A stretch of 64,000 bases of DNA. It comes from Poa pratensis (taxonomy: Eukaryota; Streptophyta; Magnoliopsida; Poales; Poaceae). This document shows, piece by piece, positions 22,806 to 33,310 of this stretch (positions within the stretch are counted from its first letter, which is position 1; the number at the start of each line of letters is the position of its first letter). A model generated the notes under the pieces. That model was not told the DNA's origin, did no database searches, and saw nothing but the letters and a program-made list of their open reading frames with translations. The position numbers were made by a program, and so were the translations under genes. The stretch spans positions 22,772,431 to 22,836,430 of the forward strand of contig CAMZMU010000048.1 of the NCBI GenBank assembly GCA_947311845.1, written 5' to 3'.

Positions 22806-25210
22806 CTAGCCCCTCTGGCCACCCTTCTTATTGGCAAAGGCTACCTCCTTTGATGGTCCTGGCGCATCGTTGGCTTCCTTCTTTTTCCGGCTTTGATTGT
22901 TGTTTCGCTTTTCCGGGTTAACAGCTATGTCCATGCGCAGATCGCCGTCGTCAGCTCGAGCGTCGTCTTCTGCTGCAGCGTAATTGTTCGCGCTGTCTAA
23001 GAGCTCGCCGAGGTGTTTGATGTTTTGGCTGGCTAACATATATCTCATCATGTTGCCTTTCTTCAGGCTGTTCATAAAAGCATGTATGGCCTGGATCTCA
23101 GAAACGTCTTCGCATGCATTCTTTGTCTCTGTCCATCGAGCTATGAAAGCTCTGCTTGACTCCCCCTCCACTTGAGCACACTTTAGTAGATCTGAGTAAG
23201 CCTTTGGACGTTTGTATGTGCATGAGAAGTGTTGCATGAATGTTTTCTGCATGTCTTGCCAATTGTGGATACTCTTTTCTGGCAAAGTGTCGATCCACAA
23301 CCGGGCCGTTCCCTCCAACATGAGTGGAAGAAAACGTACAGCTGCATTGTAATCACCGTCATTAATACCAACGGCGTGGATGTAATCAGGCAGCCATATG
23401 TCCGGTTTGTCAATGCCATTGTACTTGTCCACAATTTTCTTGACATTGCCTAGCGAGGATGGGAGTTGCACCTTGCGAATCGCCGGTCCAAAGCACAGGG
23501 CCCAGGTAAGACTCCTCTTTGGCCGCTTTAATCTCATCGAGACGGATGCGGGCGTCTGAGATATGAGTGTTTTCCCTGGCTGGCCCTTTGTTGGATTGGC
23601 TACGCCTTGGCTCCTCCTGACGGCTTTGGCGATGAGGGGAGCGGGAGCGAGATCGCCTTTGAGGCGGATCTCTGTTGCCCCTTTTCCTTCGTCTCTTGCC
23701 CGTGCTGCGGGCGGAGGTGGCATGTTAAGCCGGTCACTCCCACGCCGTGCGTCCTTGTCTTGATCTCTTTCACGGCGAGGCGGATCATTCTTCTTATGGC
23801 GTGTGTTATCCTTTTGCCGGTGGTCGTCCTTGCCTTTGTCGCTATGGCGGTTGGACCCAGTCTTTGACTCATCCCTGTGCTTGTCAGGAACTTTGTCCTT
23901 CCTGGGTTCCTTACCCTTATTGCCATGGCTACTGGAACCAGCTGGTTCCTCTGGATCCCCACCGCCGGCAACGGCTGTCTTGCAAAGACGCGTATCGTCC
24001 GCCAGTTTTGAGTTTGAGTCCGCCTTAGCCTGCTGCTCTACCGCCTTTTCGATGAGCATTTAGAATAATGGTGGCGCTCTTCAATTGGGACTGCTTCGTC
24101 TCCCATGATTTCCCTGGCCGCCTCTATGTTTTTGGCTGGGGTGGAGAAGAATATGACTCCATCAGGGTTAACTTGAAGAGTATTTCTGCCAAGGCTTTAA
24201 AGACTTTTGGGCAGAAGGCTTCTCGAAGTTTCCCTGCAGATCCCGATGCAGAAGAGGGTCACGTATACTTCTTATTTGCGGAATTTCTCAACATTGCGCT
24301 CACGCTGATACTCTTCCTCTTCTAGAGCCTTTCCAACTAGGATTAACTCTTTTTCCTTGTTCAGGAGGGACAACTTATACTTGATGTTGACTTCAGTCTC
24401 AGCCAGGAGCGCTTTCCGTCTTTCCTCAAGTTCAACCGCGGTTGGATTTGGTCCCAAAGGTGTTTTGAGAAGCTCCAATGCGCGCATGTGTTCCTCCTTT
24501 GACCGTCCAGGTCTTCTTCAATAGGCGTAGCCGGGGAGGCCCTTTAGGGTCCAGCACATCCTCTGGCTTTTCCGCCTTGTCACCAATGTGTTTGATGCTA
24601 GAGGAAACTTCAGCCTCGTCTGGCTTAGCCGCGGCCGCACCATCCTCCATAGCTATCTGTGCCGGGAAAGTCATTAAGACTTCGTTTGGATCGGATGAGC
24701 CATAGCCTCGCGCGGCAACCTGTGCTGCAAAGTCTTCCTCCTTATGCTCATCGAGATCTGAATCTTCCGCCATTGGAGCGGTGCCATCAGATCCGGCTTC
24801 TGAGTCTGCTCCTGTCTGTAAGGCAGGTAATATTGACTCAGGGTCAGATTCGGCCGGCTTAGGGCCAGATGCGTCAATGACACCAACAAAGCGAGAGGCG
24901 GGCTCCATAAGCTCATAAGAGCTGGAGTCAGAATCGCTTTGGGTATCAGAGTCACTCAGATCGCGATAGACAAAGGCCTGATCCGATCTGTGTTGTTGCT
25001 CGATTGCATAATCGATGGGGTGGTGGGTGGGCCAAAAGGCGGCGGATCCCCTGGGGAATCCATACGCCTCAGCCGTAAAACCCATGAAGATGTTGATGGT
25101 GCCGAAGGGGACGACGAAGCTTGACACCAGTGCGTCGTTTGCTGGGACGTAGGACCGTCGTCTTCGATGCACCCAAAGTTGTTGATGATGCGGGCGCGAC
25201 CAACCGCCAT
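22806..25210 (-). pseudogene. Gypsy gag polyprotein, frame-broken
   Basis: The likely start is the ATG at 25210 (MAVGRARIINNFGCIEDDG) just inside the 5' LTR leader. Acidic and low-complexity sequence follows to about 24432. A short helical segment (24487-24272) and the capsid domain lie in the last frame (24059-22806), with LPLMLEGTARLWIDTLPEKS near 23300-23350. The capsid is of the Retrotrans_gag type. At least three frame changes separate these parts. Confidence 0.85.
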
Positions 25211-25267
25211 AGTCTTGCCGATCTCGCCCAATGCTCCCGCCTGAAACAAAACTCCCGACGCCTTGGG

Positions 25268-25286
25268 CCCCACGGTGGGCGCCAAC
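25268..25286 (-). other. Gypsy primer binding site
   Basis: Read on the minus strand, TGGCGCCCACCGTGGGGC follows the 5' LTR after one or two bases. This is a common primer binding sequence of grass gypsy elements and fixes the element's orientation. Confidence 0.85.
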
Positions 25287-25790
25287 TGTCGAGGTATTGG
25301 TAACGCGGAACTACTATATGGATTCATACGTACCGTAGAGGAGGTGGGGAAGAACGTAGAGGGTTCCAGTGACGGGATTGCACACACGATCTTACCCAGC
25401 TTCGGATCTCACACGGCGGCGAGATCCTACGTGCTGCTATAATTCACTCAAGGAGAATATGTGTACAGGTTACAATGAGATTGTATGCGTGCCCTAAGGC
25501 TGCTGGAAGGCTGGCTTATAAAGGCGCCAAGCCTTCCCCTACAAGGAAAGCCTTAACCGACCTAGATCATGAGTCCTAGACTAACACGGTAACAAACCCT
25601 AACTTGCTCCCTAAGGCGAACGCAGCCAGGCCTTCGTCTTGGACTTCACTAAGCCAGCCCAGAGCTTATCCTTGCGCCTAAGCCCATGAGGCCTTCTCCA
25701 TTAAGCCCTCCGGCTTTATCTGATGGGCCTCCTTGGTGGGCCAGGTTTTATCCACCGTGGCAGGTATACCCGTTCGGCATAACCTCCACA
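25287..25790 (-). repeat. 5' LTR of the gypsy element
   Basis: A 504-bp repeat nearly identical to 13691-14194, followed on the plus strand by the GCTGT target duplicate at 25791-25795. Confidence 0.95.
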
Positions 25791-25795
25791 GCTGT

Positions 25796-28700
25796 CGAAA
25801 TCGATTCAATCACGCATATCAGGCGGAAGATCAACGCTCGGGCAACTCGGCTTCCTCCTCCTTCCACGATGAGCGTCCGTGGATCATGGACTCCGGGGCC
25901 ACCGACCACTACACCAACGACATGGAACGCATGAGCGTTCACGAGCGCTACCACGGCAAGGATCAAGTCCAGGTTGCCAACGGCACAGGTTTGTCTATTG
26001 CACATGTTGGTTATTCTAAATTAGCTGGTTCTTCTCGATCTCTTGCCTTGAAAAATATCCTGCACGTTCCTGATATTAGCAAAAACTTGATGTCCGTTTA
26101 TCGTCTTGTTTCTGACAATGATATATTCATCGAATTTCATAAGCATTTTTTCTTTGTCAAGGACAAGGTCACGAGGAACATCATCCTACAAGGTAGAAGT
26201 CAGGGTGGCCTTTACCCCCTTCCGTTTGATCGAGCATCTTCTCATGCGCGGCATGCGTCTTCCGGTGTCAAGATTTCGTCTTCTCAATGGCATCAGCGTC
26301 TAGGTCATCCGTCCAATAAAGTAGTTCAAAACATTGTTAGGGCAAACAATTTACCGTGTTCTTCACAGTTTGAGTCGTCTGTGTGTGATGCTTGTCAACG
26401 TGCCAAGAGTCATCAGCTACCTTATAGTCATTCTTCGCGTGTTTCTCATAATCCGCTTGAGTTAATTCACACATATGTTTGGGGCCTGCTTTACCTTCCT
26501 CTGGGGGTTTTAAGTATTATGTTAGCTTTATTGATGATTACAGTCGCCATTGTTGGATATATTTAGTTAAACATAAATCTGATGTTGAGGGCATCTTTTA
26601 TATTTTTCAGAATCATGTTGAGCGTCTCTTAAATACTAAAATCCGTGCTGTCCTGTCCGATTGGGGTGGTGAATATCATCGCCTTCATGCTCATTTTCAG
26701 CGCACGGGAATTTCTCATCGGCTCTCGTGCCCACACACGTCTCAACAAAATGGTATTGTCGAACGCAAGCACCGACACCTTGTCGAAACAGGGTTAGCTT
26801 TGCTCGCGCATTCTTCTCTCCCACTTCGGTTTTGGGATGAGGCTTTTCTTACCGCGTGCTATCTTATAAATAGAATGCCCTCTCCTGTCCTAAATAACAC
26901 CACTCCGTTGTCGCTTCTTCTCCAGATGGCCCTAGACTATTCTTTCTTGTGTACTTTTGGTTGTGCGTGTTGGCCAAGTTTGCGTAAGTACAACTCGCGC
27001 AAGCTCGAGTTTCGGTCTAAGATGTGTGTATTTCTGGGATATAGTCCCATGCACAAAGGGTACAAGTGCCTTGATCGCAGCACGGGTCGCATTTATATTT
27101 CTCGTGATGTGATTTTCGACGAGAATGTTTTTCCTTTTGCCACACCGGTGTCACCATTGATTTCTCTGTGTTACATCCTATCACTTTTCCACCGCACGAA
27201 CCAGCTGTTCAGAATACTAACATGCGCAATTATGACTTATCCTTGTTGCCAGTTGACCCCCCTGGTATTTCTTCTGTGTATGTGCAGGCACCGATCACTC
27301 CTCCAGGCCACGATCAACGTATCAGTTCGGACGTGCATGTCCAGCATGCCTCGTCGCCCGCGCCAGCAGCGTCCGCACCATCGGCCGCGACTCGGCCCAG
27401 CTCCCCTCATTCGGATGCGCCCACCGGTTCTGATCCCTCGTCCGAGCCAGCATCGCCTGCTTCCTCGACTCGTACTGCCGCGCCGTCCGTTGATGGGCCT
27501 CCTGATGGGCCTCCTGATGTGTCGGCCGTGAGCTCGTCTCATGAGCCAGCTTCGTCCAACACAAGCTCGCATGTTCGGGCACAGCTTCCACCGCCTTCTA
27601 TGAGTACTCGCAGTCGTCATGGTATTCATTGCCCGAAGGATTTCAAGGATGGCACGGTCCGTTATAATCCCTATCGTCGTGGTGCCTTTTTGGCAGAACC
27701 GGCGACTTATCGCACTGCACTTTCTGAACCTGCTTGGAGAATAGCTATGGAAGCTGAGTATGAGGCGCTTCTCAGTAATCAGACCTGGTCATTGGTGCCT
27801 CGGCCACCTGGTACAAATATTGTCGGCAGCAAGTGGATCTTCAAAACTAAGTTCCGTCCCGATGGTTCCGTGGACAAACACAAGGCTCGATTAGTGGCGC
27901 GTGGTTTCACTCAACAACAGGGTATTGACTATCACGACACGTTTAGCCCGGTGGTCAAACCTGTTACAGTACGTCTTGTGCTCTCGCTTGCTGTTTCTCG
28001 TGGATGGTGTCTTCGTCAGATTGATGTCAGCAATGCCTTTCTTCATGGATTCTTGGAGGGGGATGTGTACATGCAGCAGCCTCCCGGTTTTGAGGATTCT
28101 CGGTATCCTAATCATGTGTGCAAATTACAACGGGCTCTGTATGGTCTCAAGCAGTCTCCTCGCGCTTGGTATGCTCGTCTCAGCGATCGCCTTCTTCAGC
28201 TTGGTATTGCCGCCAGTAAAGCCGACACTTCTCTTTTCATATATGATGAGCATGGCGTTCAGGTCTATATGCTTGTATATGTTGATGATATTATTCTTGC
28301 TGGATCATCTGTTTCTGCTGTCGAGCGAGTGGTTCAAACTCTTTCGACCACCTTTCCTATCAAGGATCTTGGACGCCTGGAGTATTTTCTTGGCATTGAG
28401 GCTACATATAGCTCTCGAGGGATGGTTCTCACCCAACACAAGTATGCGCTCGATTTGTTACACCGCGCTAATATGGAGCAATGTCGTGCTGTCACCACTT
28501 CCATGTCATCCACAGATAAGCTTTCTCGGGTGGTGGTGTTCTACTTAGTGCCGATGATGCTTTCCGATATCGGAGTCTGGTTGGTGGTTTGCAGTATCTC
28601 ACTCTCACGAGACCAGATCTATCATTTGCTGTGAACAAAGTCTGTCAGTTCTTGTCGCAGCCCACGACTGCTCATTATGAGGCCGTCAAGAGGATACTTC

Positions 28701-29236
28701 GTTACGTCAAGGGTACTGTCTCTACTGGTTTGCATATCCGGCCTTCGTCCTCCACGGTGCTAGATATATACACTGATGCTGATTGGGCCGGCTGCCCGGA
28801 TGACCGCCGTTCGACAGGTGGATTTGCTGTTTTTCTCGGCGGTAACCTCGTCTCCTGGAGTTCTCGAAAGCAGCCTACGGTTTCTCGCTCTAGTACCGAG
28901 GCTGAGTATAAGGCGCTGGCAAATGGCACTGCTGAAGCTATCTGGATTCAGTCTGTTCTCAAGGAACTTGGTGTTCATCAGTCCGGGCCGCCTGTCTTGT
29001 GGTGTGACAATCTTGGCGCTACGTATCTCTCCGCCAATCCTGTGTTTCATGCTCGCACCAAACACATTGAAATCGATTTTCATTTTGTCCGGGAGAAGGT
29101 CACCATGGGAGCTCTTCATGTTCGGTTCATTGCCTCTGCCGATCAGATTGCTGATGTGTTCACTAAACCTCTCACACAGCTCACACTCCGTAAGTTTAGT
29201 TCCAATCTTAACCTTGTACACGACGGTTTAGATTGA
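25796..29236 (+). pseudogene. Copia pol: protease, integrase, reverse transcriptase, RNase H, with three frame changes
   Basis: It continues the gag frame in phase. The protease motif WIMDSGATDH is near 25882. The pre-integrase zinc region HQRLGHPSNKVV is near 26288 and CDACQRAKSHQLPY near 26387. Integrase SFIDDYSRHCWIYLVKHK is near 26525, with VLSDWGGEYHR near 26655 (the usual N of the DN pair is W here) and GIVERKHRHLVE near 26755. RT has ARLVARGFTQQQGIDYHDTF near 27888 and YVDDIILAGSS near 28280. RNase H has [19 protein letters not shown] near 28776 and [11 protein letters not shown] near 29000. Frame changes lie near 26483 (in GGGGCC), about 27150 and about 28530, each fitting loss of one base. 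Confidence 0.93.
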
Positions 29237-29243
29237 GGGGGAG
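29232..29243 (+). other. Copia polypurine tract
   Basis: ATTGAGGGGGAG immediately precedes the 3' LTR, overlapping the end of the pol frame. It is the typical plus-strand primer of copia elements. Confidence 0.85.
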
Positions 29244-29430
29244 TGTTAGAGATAAAATTTGTGTATAGCACGATTGTGCATATCCTGGCCGGATCGGTTT
29301 GTGATCTGTTATCCTGGCCGGATCGGTTTGTGATCCGTTGCCTTGCCTTGTTCTGTACGTTGTACTGTTTGTCATATAAAGAGAGGAGACCCCAACGTGG
29401 GATTGCTACGGCAAAATAGTGTTTTTAAGT
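29244..29430 (+). repeat. 3' LTR of the copia element
   Basis: A 187-bp LTR with three visible substitutions relative to the 5' LTR, followed by the GCATC duplicate at 29431-29435. Confidence 0.92.
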
Positions 29431-30469
29431 GCATCTAGTAGTTGCGCATGTCCTGTGCAGCTCCATGATCGGTTCGTAGCCATATAAGTGGGGCATGTAC
29501 AACTCCATGTAAGAATTATTAAGCAATCCGGCTTTAAAGTCTGTAGTATACGACAGCTAGTCTAGTGCGGATGAGCTAGTATTTATGCGGGAAATGCACT
29601 ACGAGTTCCCATCTTCATCTGCTCCACCAGGTGAGAGCACATAGCTGCTCTATGATCTCTCTGACCCTGCTCCATTGCACTCCTGGAAAAGCAAGCTGCA
29701 ACGTAGTATATTGGCTCGATCATTACGTATGAGTTTGATTTTTGTTAGCGAGATTGTGATGGACTTGTATCCCAAGAGAGAAAAGGAAGAACCGCATCTC
29801 ATTCGGCATGAGCGGCTTCAGGAAAGCATGTCTCTCATGTATTCTCCCCACCACAGGTGCCTGAGTGGGACGTGGCACATATGATGTGTTCCAAGGAACG
29901 TCAAGCCGCGTTGTAGAACGAGACAAGTGACTGGAAAGCAGGTTGAAGCGATCGGGTTGGCCTTACAAACTATTATCAGTGCCCCGCTTCAACATCAACA
30001 CCACCAGATATCAGCACATGGCTTCCATACTCTGCATAACATTCCCCCTAGCTTACTGCACCTTAAAATGTGTATCAGAGAATGTCTTAAGTGTTGGTAA
30101 GCATGCACGCCAGAAATACTGATACTGCTACTAATCAATGTCTCAGATGACACAAACTGAAGCCATTTGTGATACAAAAGCGTTTCAGAATCCATACACA
30201 TCGAAAGAAATAGTAATGTTGTGTCCATGAACATTTCATTTGCCCCCGATGTGCATCCTGCCAGGCCATGACTTCTTGATCAATCTAATGCGTACAGGCC
30301 AGGCCAAGACAACAATAATCTCGGTGCAGAAGGAACTAATCATTTTCAAAACCAAATCAGGCATCCCGCCCGCAGTAGTGAATCCGGCATGGTACCTGCA
30401 TGTTAATCACGAGTTCAGGCAACTAGCTAGCAGCACGTTAATCACGCGCCAATCCCAATCACCCACCGG

Positions 30470-30788
30470 ACCGCGAGTAATAAAACTCAAACGCCCACAA
30501 GGAAATCGAATCGGAGCTTCTCTTTTCTCTACTTCCGGTTCCATTCCACTTGTTCGCGGCCTTCGGAGACTTGGCTGGATAAGCGTCTGACAAGTAAGAG
30601 AGCCACAGTTAGTTCCTTGCAGCATGTGCTCGTACGATCGAAGCAGTTCGAATATTTTGATTCGGGATATTGAATCTTTGTCGCTCATTTGGTTCTCTCC
30701 GATGTTGATTAGCAGGTTGCGTGCTTGTCCTGGAGGAAAGCGTTGGGTGGCTTCAATGGCGCTGGCGTCATCGCTCCGCTGCTACCCG
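30470..30788 (+). other. Possible 5' end of an unknown truncated gene
   Basis: A leader-like stretch ends with a donor (CTGACAAGTAAGAG, GT at 30594). A candidate intron ends GATTAGCAG at 30715, and a second exon contains an ATG at 30756 coding MALASSLRCY before another donor (CCCGTAAGC, GT at 30788). From about 30812 the sequence is transposon. It looks like the promoter-proximal part of a gene cut off by the Harbinger-like insertion. Too little coding sequence remains to name it. Confidence 0.35.
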
Positions 30789-30822
30789 TAAGCTCTCGGG
30801 TCGTTAGTGCACTCAGGCACTC

Positions 30823-32400
30823 AGGGCAACTCCAACGCAACGATCCTTTTGTTCCGTTTCTGTCCGAAACTGTTTGTTTCGAGAACAACCACGGCCCAAC
30901 GCGTCGACGCATTTGGCTCGACGTCCGTTTTTCTGTCCGCGCGGACCTAATTCCGGTCCAAATTTGAGCCAGCTTTGCATCGGCGCGGACACGCTCGGAC
31001 GTCCGCGGCGTCCTCCCCTTGTCCCCCTAACCCGCCAGCCTGCCACACAAACCATCACTCTTGCCTTTCCTCTCCCGCCTTCCTCCATCCCAGCTCCCCC
31101 GAAAAACCCTATGGCCGATGAACCAGCCGCCACCGCCGCAACCAGAAAGGGCAGGGCCTGCGCCGTCTTGTTAAAGCCGAAGAATGAACTCACCCCGGAC
31201 CAGAGGGTGGCGGAGATGCTGAAGCAGAACAATCGGAGGAAGAAGGTGAAGACCAAGACCCTTGTCATGCAGGCCGTGACCATCCTAGCCACAGAGGCCG
31301 CCGCCGCCTCGGAGGCCGCTGCCAAAGCCACTGCCGACACGGAAGCCATCGCCACCACGGCCGCCCCTCCTCTTGCTTGGGCTAGGGTCTGGCCACGCCC
31401 CCTCCACCGTCGCCTCGACCGCAGTAGCTAGCACGGTGTCATCGGCCAAACTGCCCAGGAGACCGTCGCTGACCATTTCCACGACGCCCTCGCCCACGTA
31501 TGGCTTCCTGCCTGGCACTGCCCCAACAGGGAAGTCTTGCCTTTCCATGTCGCCGGAGATGGGCGATTCCACACCGACCGACCCGACGGTGCCTCCGCTC
31601 GATCTCAACGCTGCACCTCTTGCCGGTGACACCCCGGTGCCGGGAAGGAAGGTGCCACGGGTCATCCTTGCGGCCAAACTCCCCGATGCGCGCAACCTAT
31701 CGACGAAATGACATCGCACGGGCCGGACGACCACAGGTACTATGAGGAGGACAATGGGGACGCGTTCTTGACGGGCATGATCAACGAGGGTGGTATACCG
31801 ATTGAAAATCAAGAGACCCAAGACTCAACCGAAGGCCAAGAGACCTTTGAGCCGACCCAAGGCCAAGAGGGTGTGTACATCGAGAAGCCGTTGTTCGAGG
31901 AGGAGCTCACTCAGCTTGTTGGTGCCCAAAAGATGCGCCAAAGCGTGAGGACGTAAGCATACTCAATGGACGAGGACAAGATGCTTTGTCTTTGGGGCCG
32001 AGCAAAAGGGGACGACCTTTTGAAAGAGGGTTCATGAACACTACCATGTGCAAAGGTGCTATGAGCCCCATAAGTTTGATAGTGACCGCAACGAATAGTC
32101 ACTCCAAAAAAGATGGGGGTTCATCAAATTGGAGTGTATCAAATTTGTTGGCGCCTATGAAGATGTTGAGCGCCGACCCGTGAGTGGAATTGGGGTCAAG
32201 GACATGGTATGATTCTCATTCCTGACTTGTCTTTTGTTTGCCCCCTTTCTTGTTTGAATGTATAGCGATCCTTTTTGTTTCATCTCTCAAATAGGCCTTT
32301 CAAGATGTGGAGACCTTCAAGTTCCAAAATTTGGGCAAGGCGTTTACCTTGATCCATTGTTGGCGCGAGATCAAGGATTGCCCGAAATGAAAGGAGCTCA
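30823..32400 (+). pseudogene. PIF/Harbinger-type ORF1 (Myb/SANT-like) remnant
   Basis: It starts with GGGCAACTCCAACGC, a terminal sequence seen in Triticeae Harbinger elements (recalled). The ATG at 31111 opens an Ala/Lys-rich region (LTPDQRVAEMLKQNNRRKKV), followed in other frames by PPLDLNAAP near 31595 and an acidic stretch from about 31708 (DDHRYYEEDNGDAFLTGMIN). Degraded SANT-like coding sequence (MDEDKMLCLWG near 31970) follows. A candidate intron lies near 32205-32294. Such proteins are the DNA-binding partner of Harbinger transposase and are often annotated as glutathione-S-transferase-T3-like in grasses. No transposase (ORF2) and no right-hand terminal repeat are visible, so the element is truncated. 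Confidence 0.6.
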
Positions 32401-32426
32401 TGGAAGTATTGCTCCATTGATATTTT

Positions 32427-33090
32427 ATTTATACTCGTTGCTGCCAGTGATCATTTATTTCGGTTGCGCACGCAATTTTGATCTATTTAAATTTGGCGAT
32501 GCAGGCGGATTATGGTCTACATAGCAGGTCCTAACCGTCAAACTCTTTTTGTTGTGCAAGGTCATATCTTTCGGTTGCGACCGTAGTTTTGACCTTGATA
32601 AGGTTGCGCGATGTGGACGGGTTATGCTCTATGTGATGGGTTCACCATGTCAGCCTCTTGCGCGAGGTTTACCTTTCTCAAAATACTGATGACAACTGAA
32701 TCAAACTTTTTATGACTGTCGGGCTCTCTTTCGGAACGTGTTTGTACTATGTTGATGTTCTTATTTATATTCGTGATTGCTTCTAGTAGTTATTTCTTTC
32801 GGTTGCGCCCGTAGTTTTGATTGGCTGGCAATGAATGCCTGCTATGATCTAAATGGTAGGGCATAACCGTCAGCCTATCTGTGTAAGATTTGACTACTAA
32901 AAAGTGAAGATAACTAAACTGAATCTCTACTGACTGTCGGTCTCTCTTTACAGAAACATGTGTGTGCTCGATTAGTGTTTTATTTATACTCATGATTGCT
33001 ATCGCTGCTATTAGTAATTTGTTCATGTTGCGACCGCAAGTTTTGAGATTGAATTTGTTCCTGTTGCGACCGTAAGTTTTTTTTTCCGGC
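32427..33090 (+). repeat. Degenerate ~220-bp tandem repeat, about three units
   Basis: TTATTTATA(C/T)TCGT(G/T)-like words at 32427, 32761 and 32981 each lead into TTTCGGTTGCG(A/C)CCGTAG-like words (near 32459, 32570, 32796, 33020 and 33059). GACTGTCGG(G)(T)CTCTCTTT occurs at about 32717 and 32934. The period is close to 220 bp. It lies between the Harbinger remnant and the TSK promoter and has no coding capacity. Confidence 0.75.
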
Positions 33091-33191
33091 GACGCAGAGG
33101 GGTTACGGTGTACACCGTGGGTGCTGACTGTCACGCATCGAGGCCCAACCCATGCACGGCCGAGCTGGAACTAGACGGCGCCTGCGAAATA

Positions 33192-33202
33192 TTTTGGCGG
33201 GA
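33192..33202 (+). promoter_or_regulatory. E2F-type site upstream of TSK
   Basis: TTTTGGCGGGA fits the plant E2F consensus (TTTGGCGGGA) about 110 bp before the TSK ATG. E2F sites are typical of genes induced at G1/S, which suits the known S-phase role of TONSOKU. Confidence 0.6.
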
Positions 33203-33310
33203 CGAGAATCCCTCCATTTACGCCCCTCTCAAATCGCCCAAATCCGCAGCGAACAGAGAGAAAGAAAATAAGCGGGGAAAATCCAGGGCAGAACCCTAGC
33301 GCGGGCGGCG

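Larger units (their letters stand above)
13691..25790 (-). mobile_element. Ty3-gypsy LTR retrotransposon, minus orientation, nested in copia
   Basis: Two 504-bp LTRs (13691-14194, 25287-25790) are flanked by the 5-bp duplication GCTGT (13686-13690, 25791-25795). They differ by one substitution and two single-base indels that I can see, so the insertion is recent. On the minus strand the order is gag, protease, RT, RNase H, integrase. A ~4.3-kb segment before the 3' LTR carries an extra gene on the opposite strand. An extra antisense ORF in this place is known from Tat-lineage gypsy elements such as maize Grande. Many frame changes make the coding regions defective as read. Confidence 0.95.
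12397..29430 (+). mobile_element. Ty1-copia LTR retrotransposon, plus orientation, containing a nested gypsy element
   Basis: Two 187-bp LTRs (12397-12583 and 29244-29430) begin TGTTAGAGATA and end GTGTTTTTAAGT. They are flanked by the 5-bp target duplication GCATC (12392-12396, 29431-29435). The LTRs differ at three positions that I can see. Domain order gag-protease-integrase-RT-RNase H places it in Ty1-copia. Without the 12.1-kb nested insertion it is about 4.9 kb, a normal copia size. Three frame changes in pol make it non-autonomous as read. The family name is not assigned. Confidence 0.95.
12122..30461 (+). repeat. Tandem unit D, split by the copia element
   Basis: The fourth unit runs 12122-12396 and resumes at 29431 after the nested LTR elements. 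The promoter-like block (GGCTTTAAAGTCTGTAGTAT near 29530, TAGTATTTATGCGGG near 29578) and core (to about 30330) match units A and B. CTCATTCGGCATGAGCGG lies near 29799. Its tail (30385-30461) matches the tail of unit A. Confidence 0.7.

Noticed and set aside
32427..33090. CRISPR-like repeat spacing
   Set aside because: Units are degenerate, ~220 bp long, in a plant nuclear context; this is an ordinary tandem repeat.
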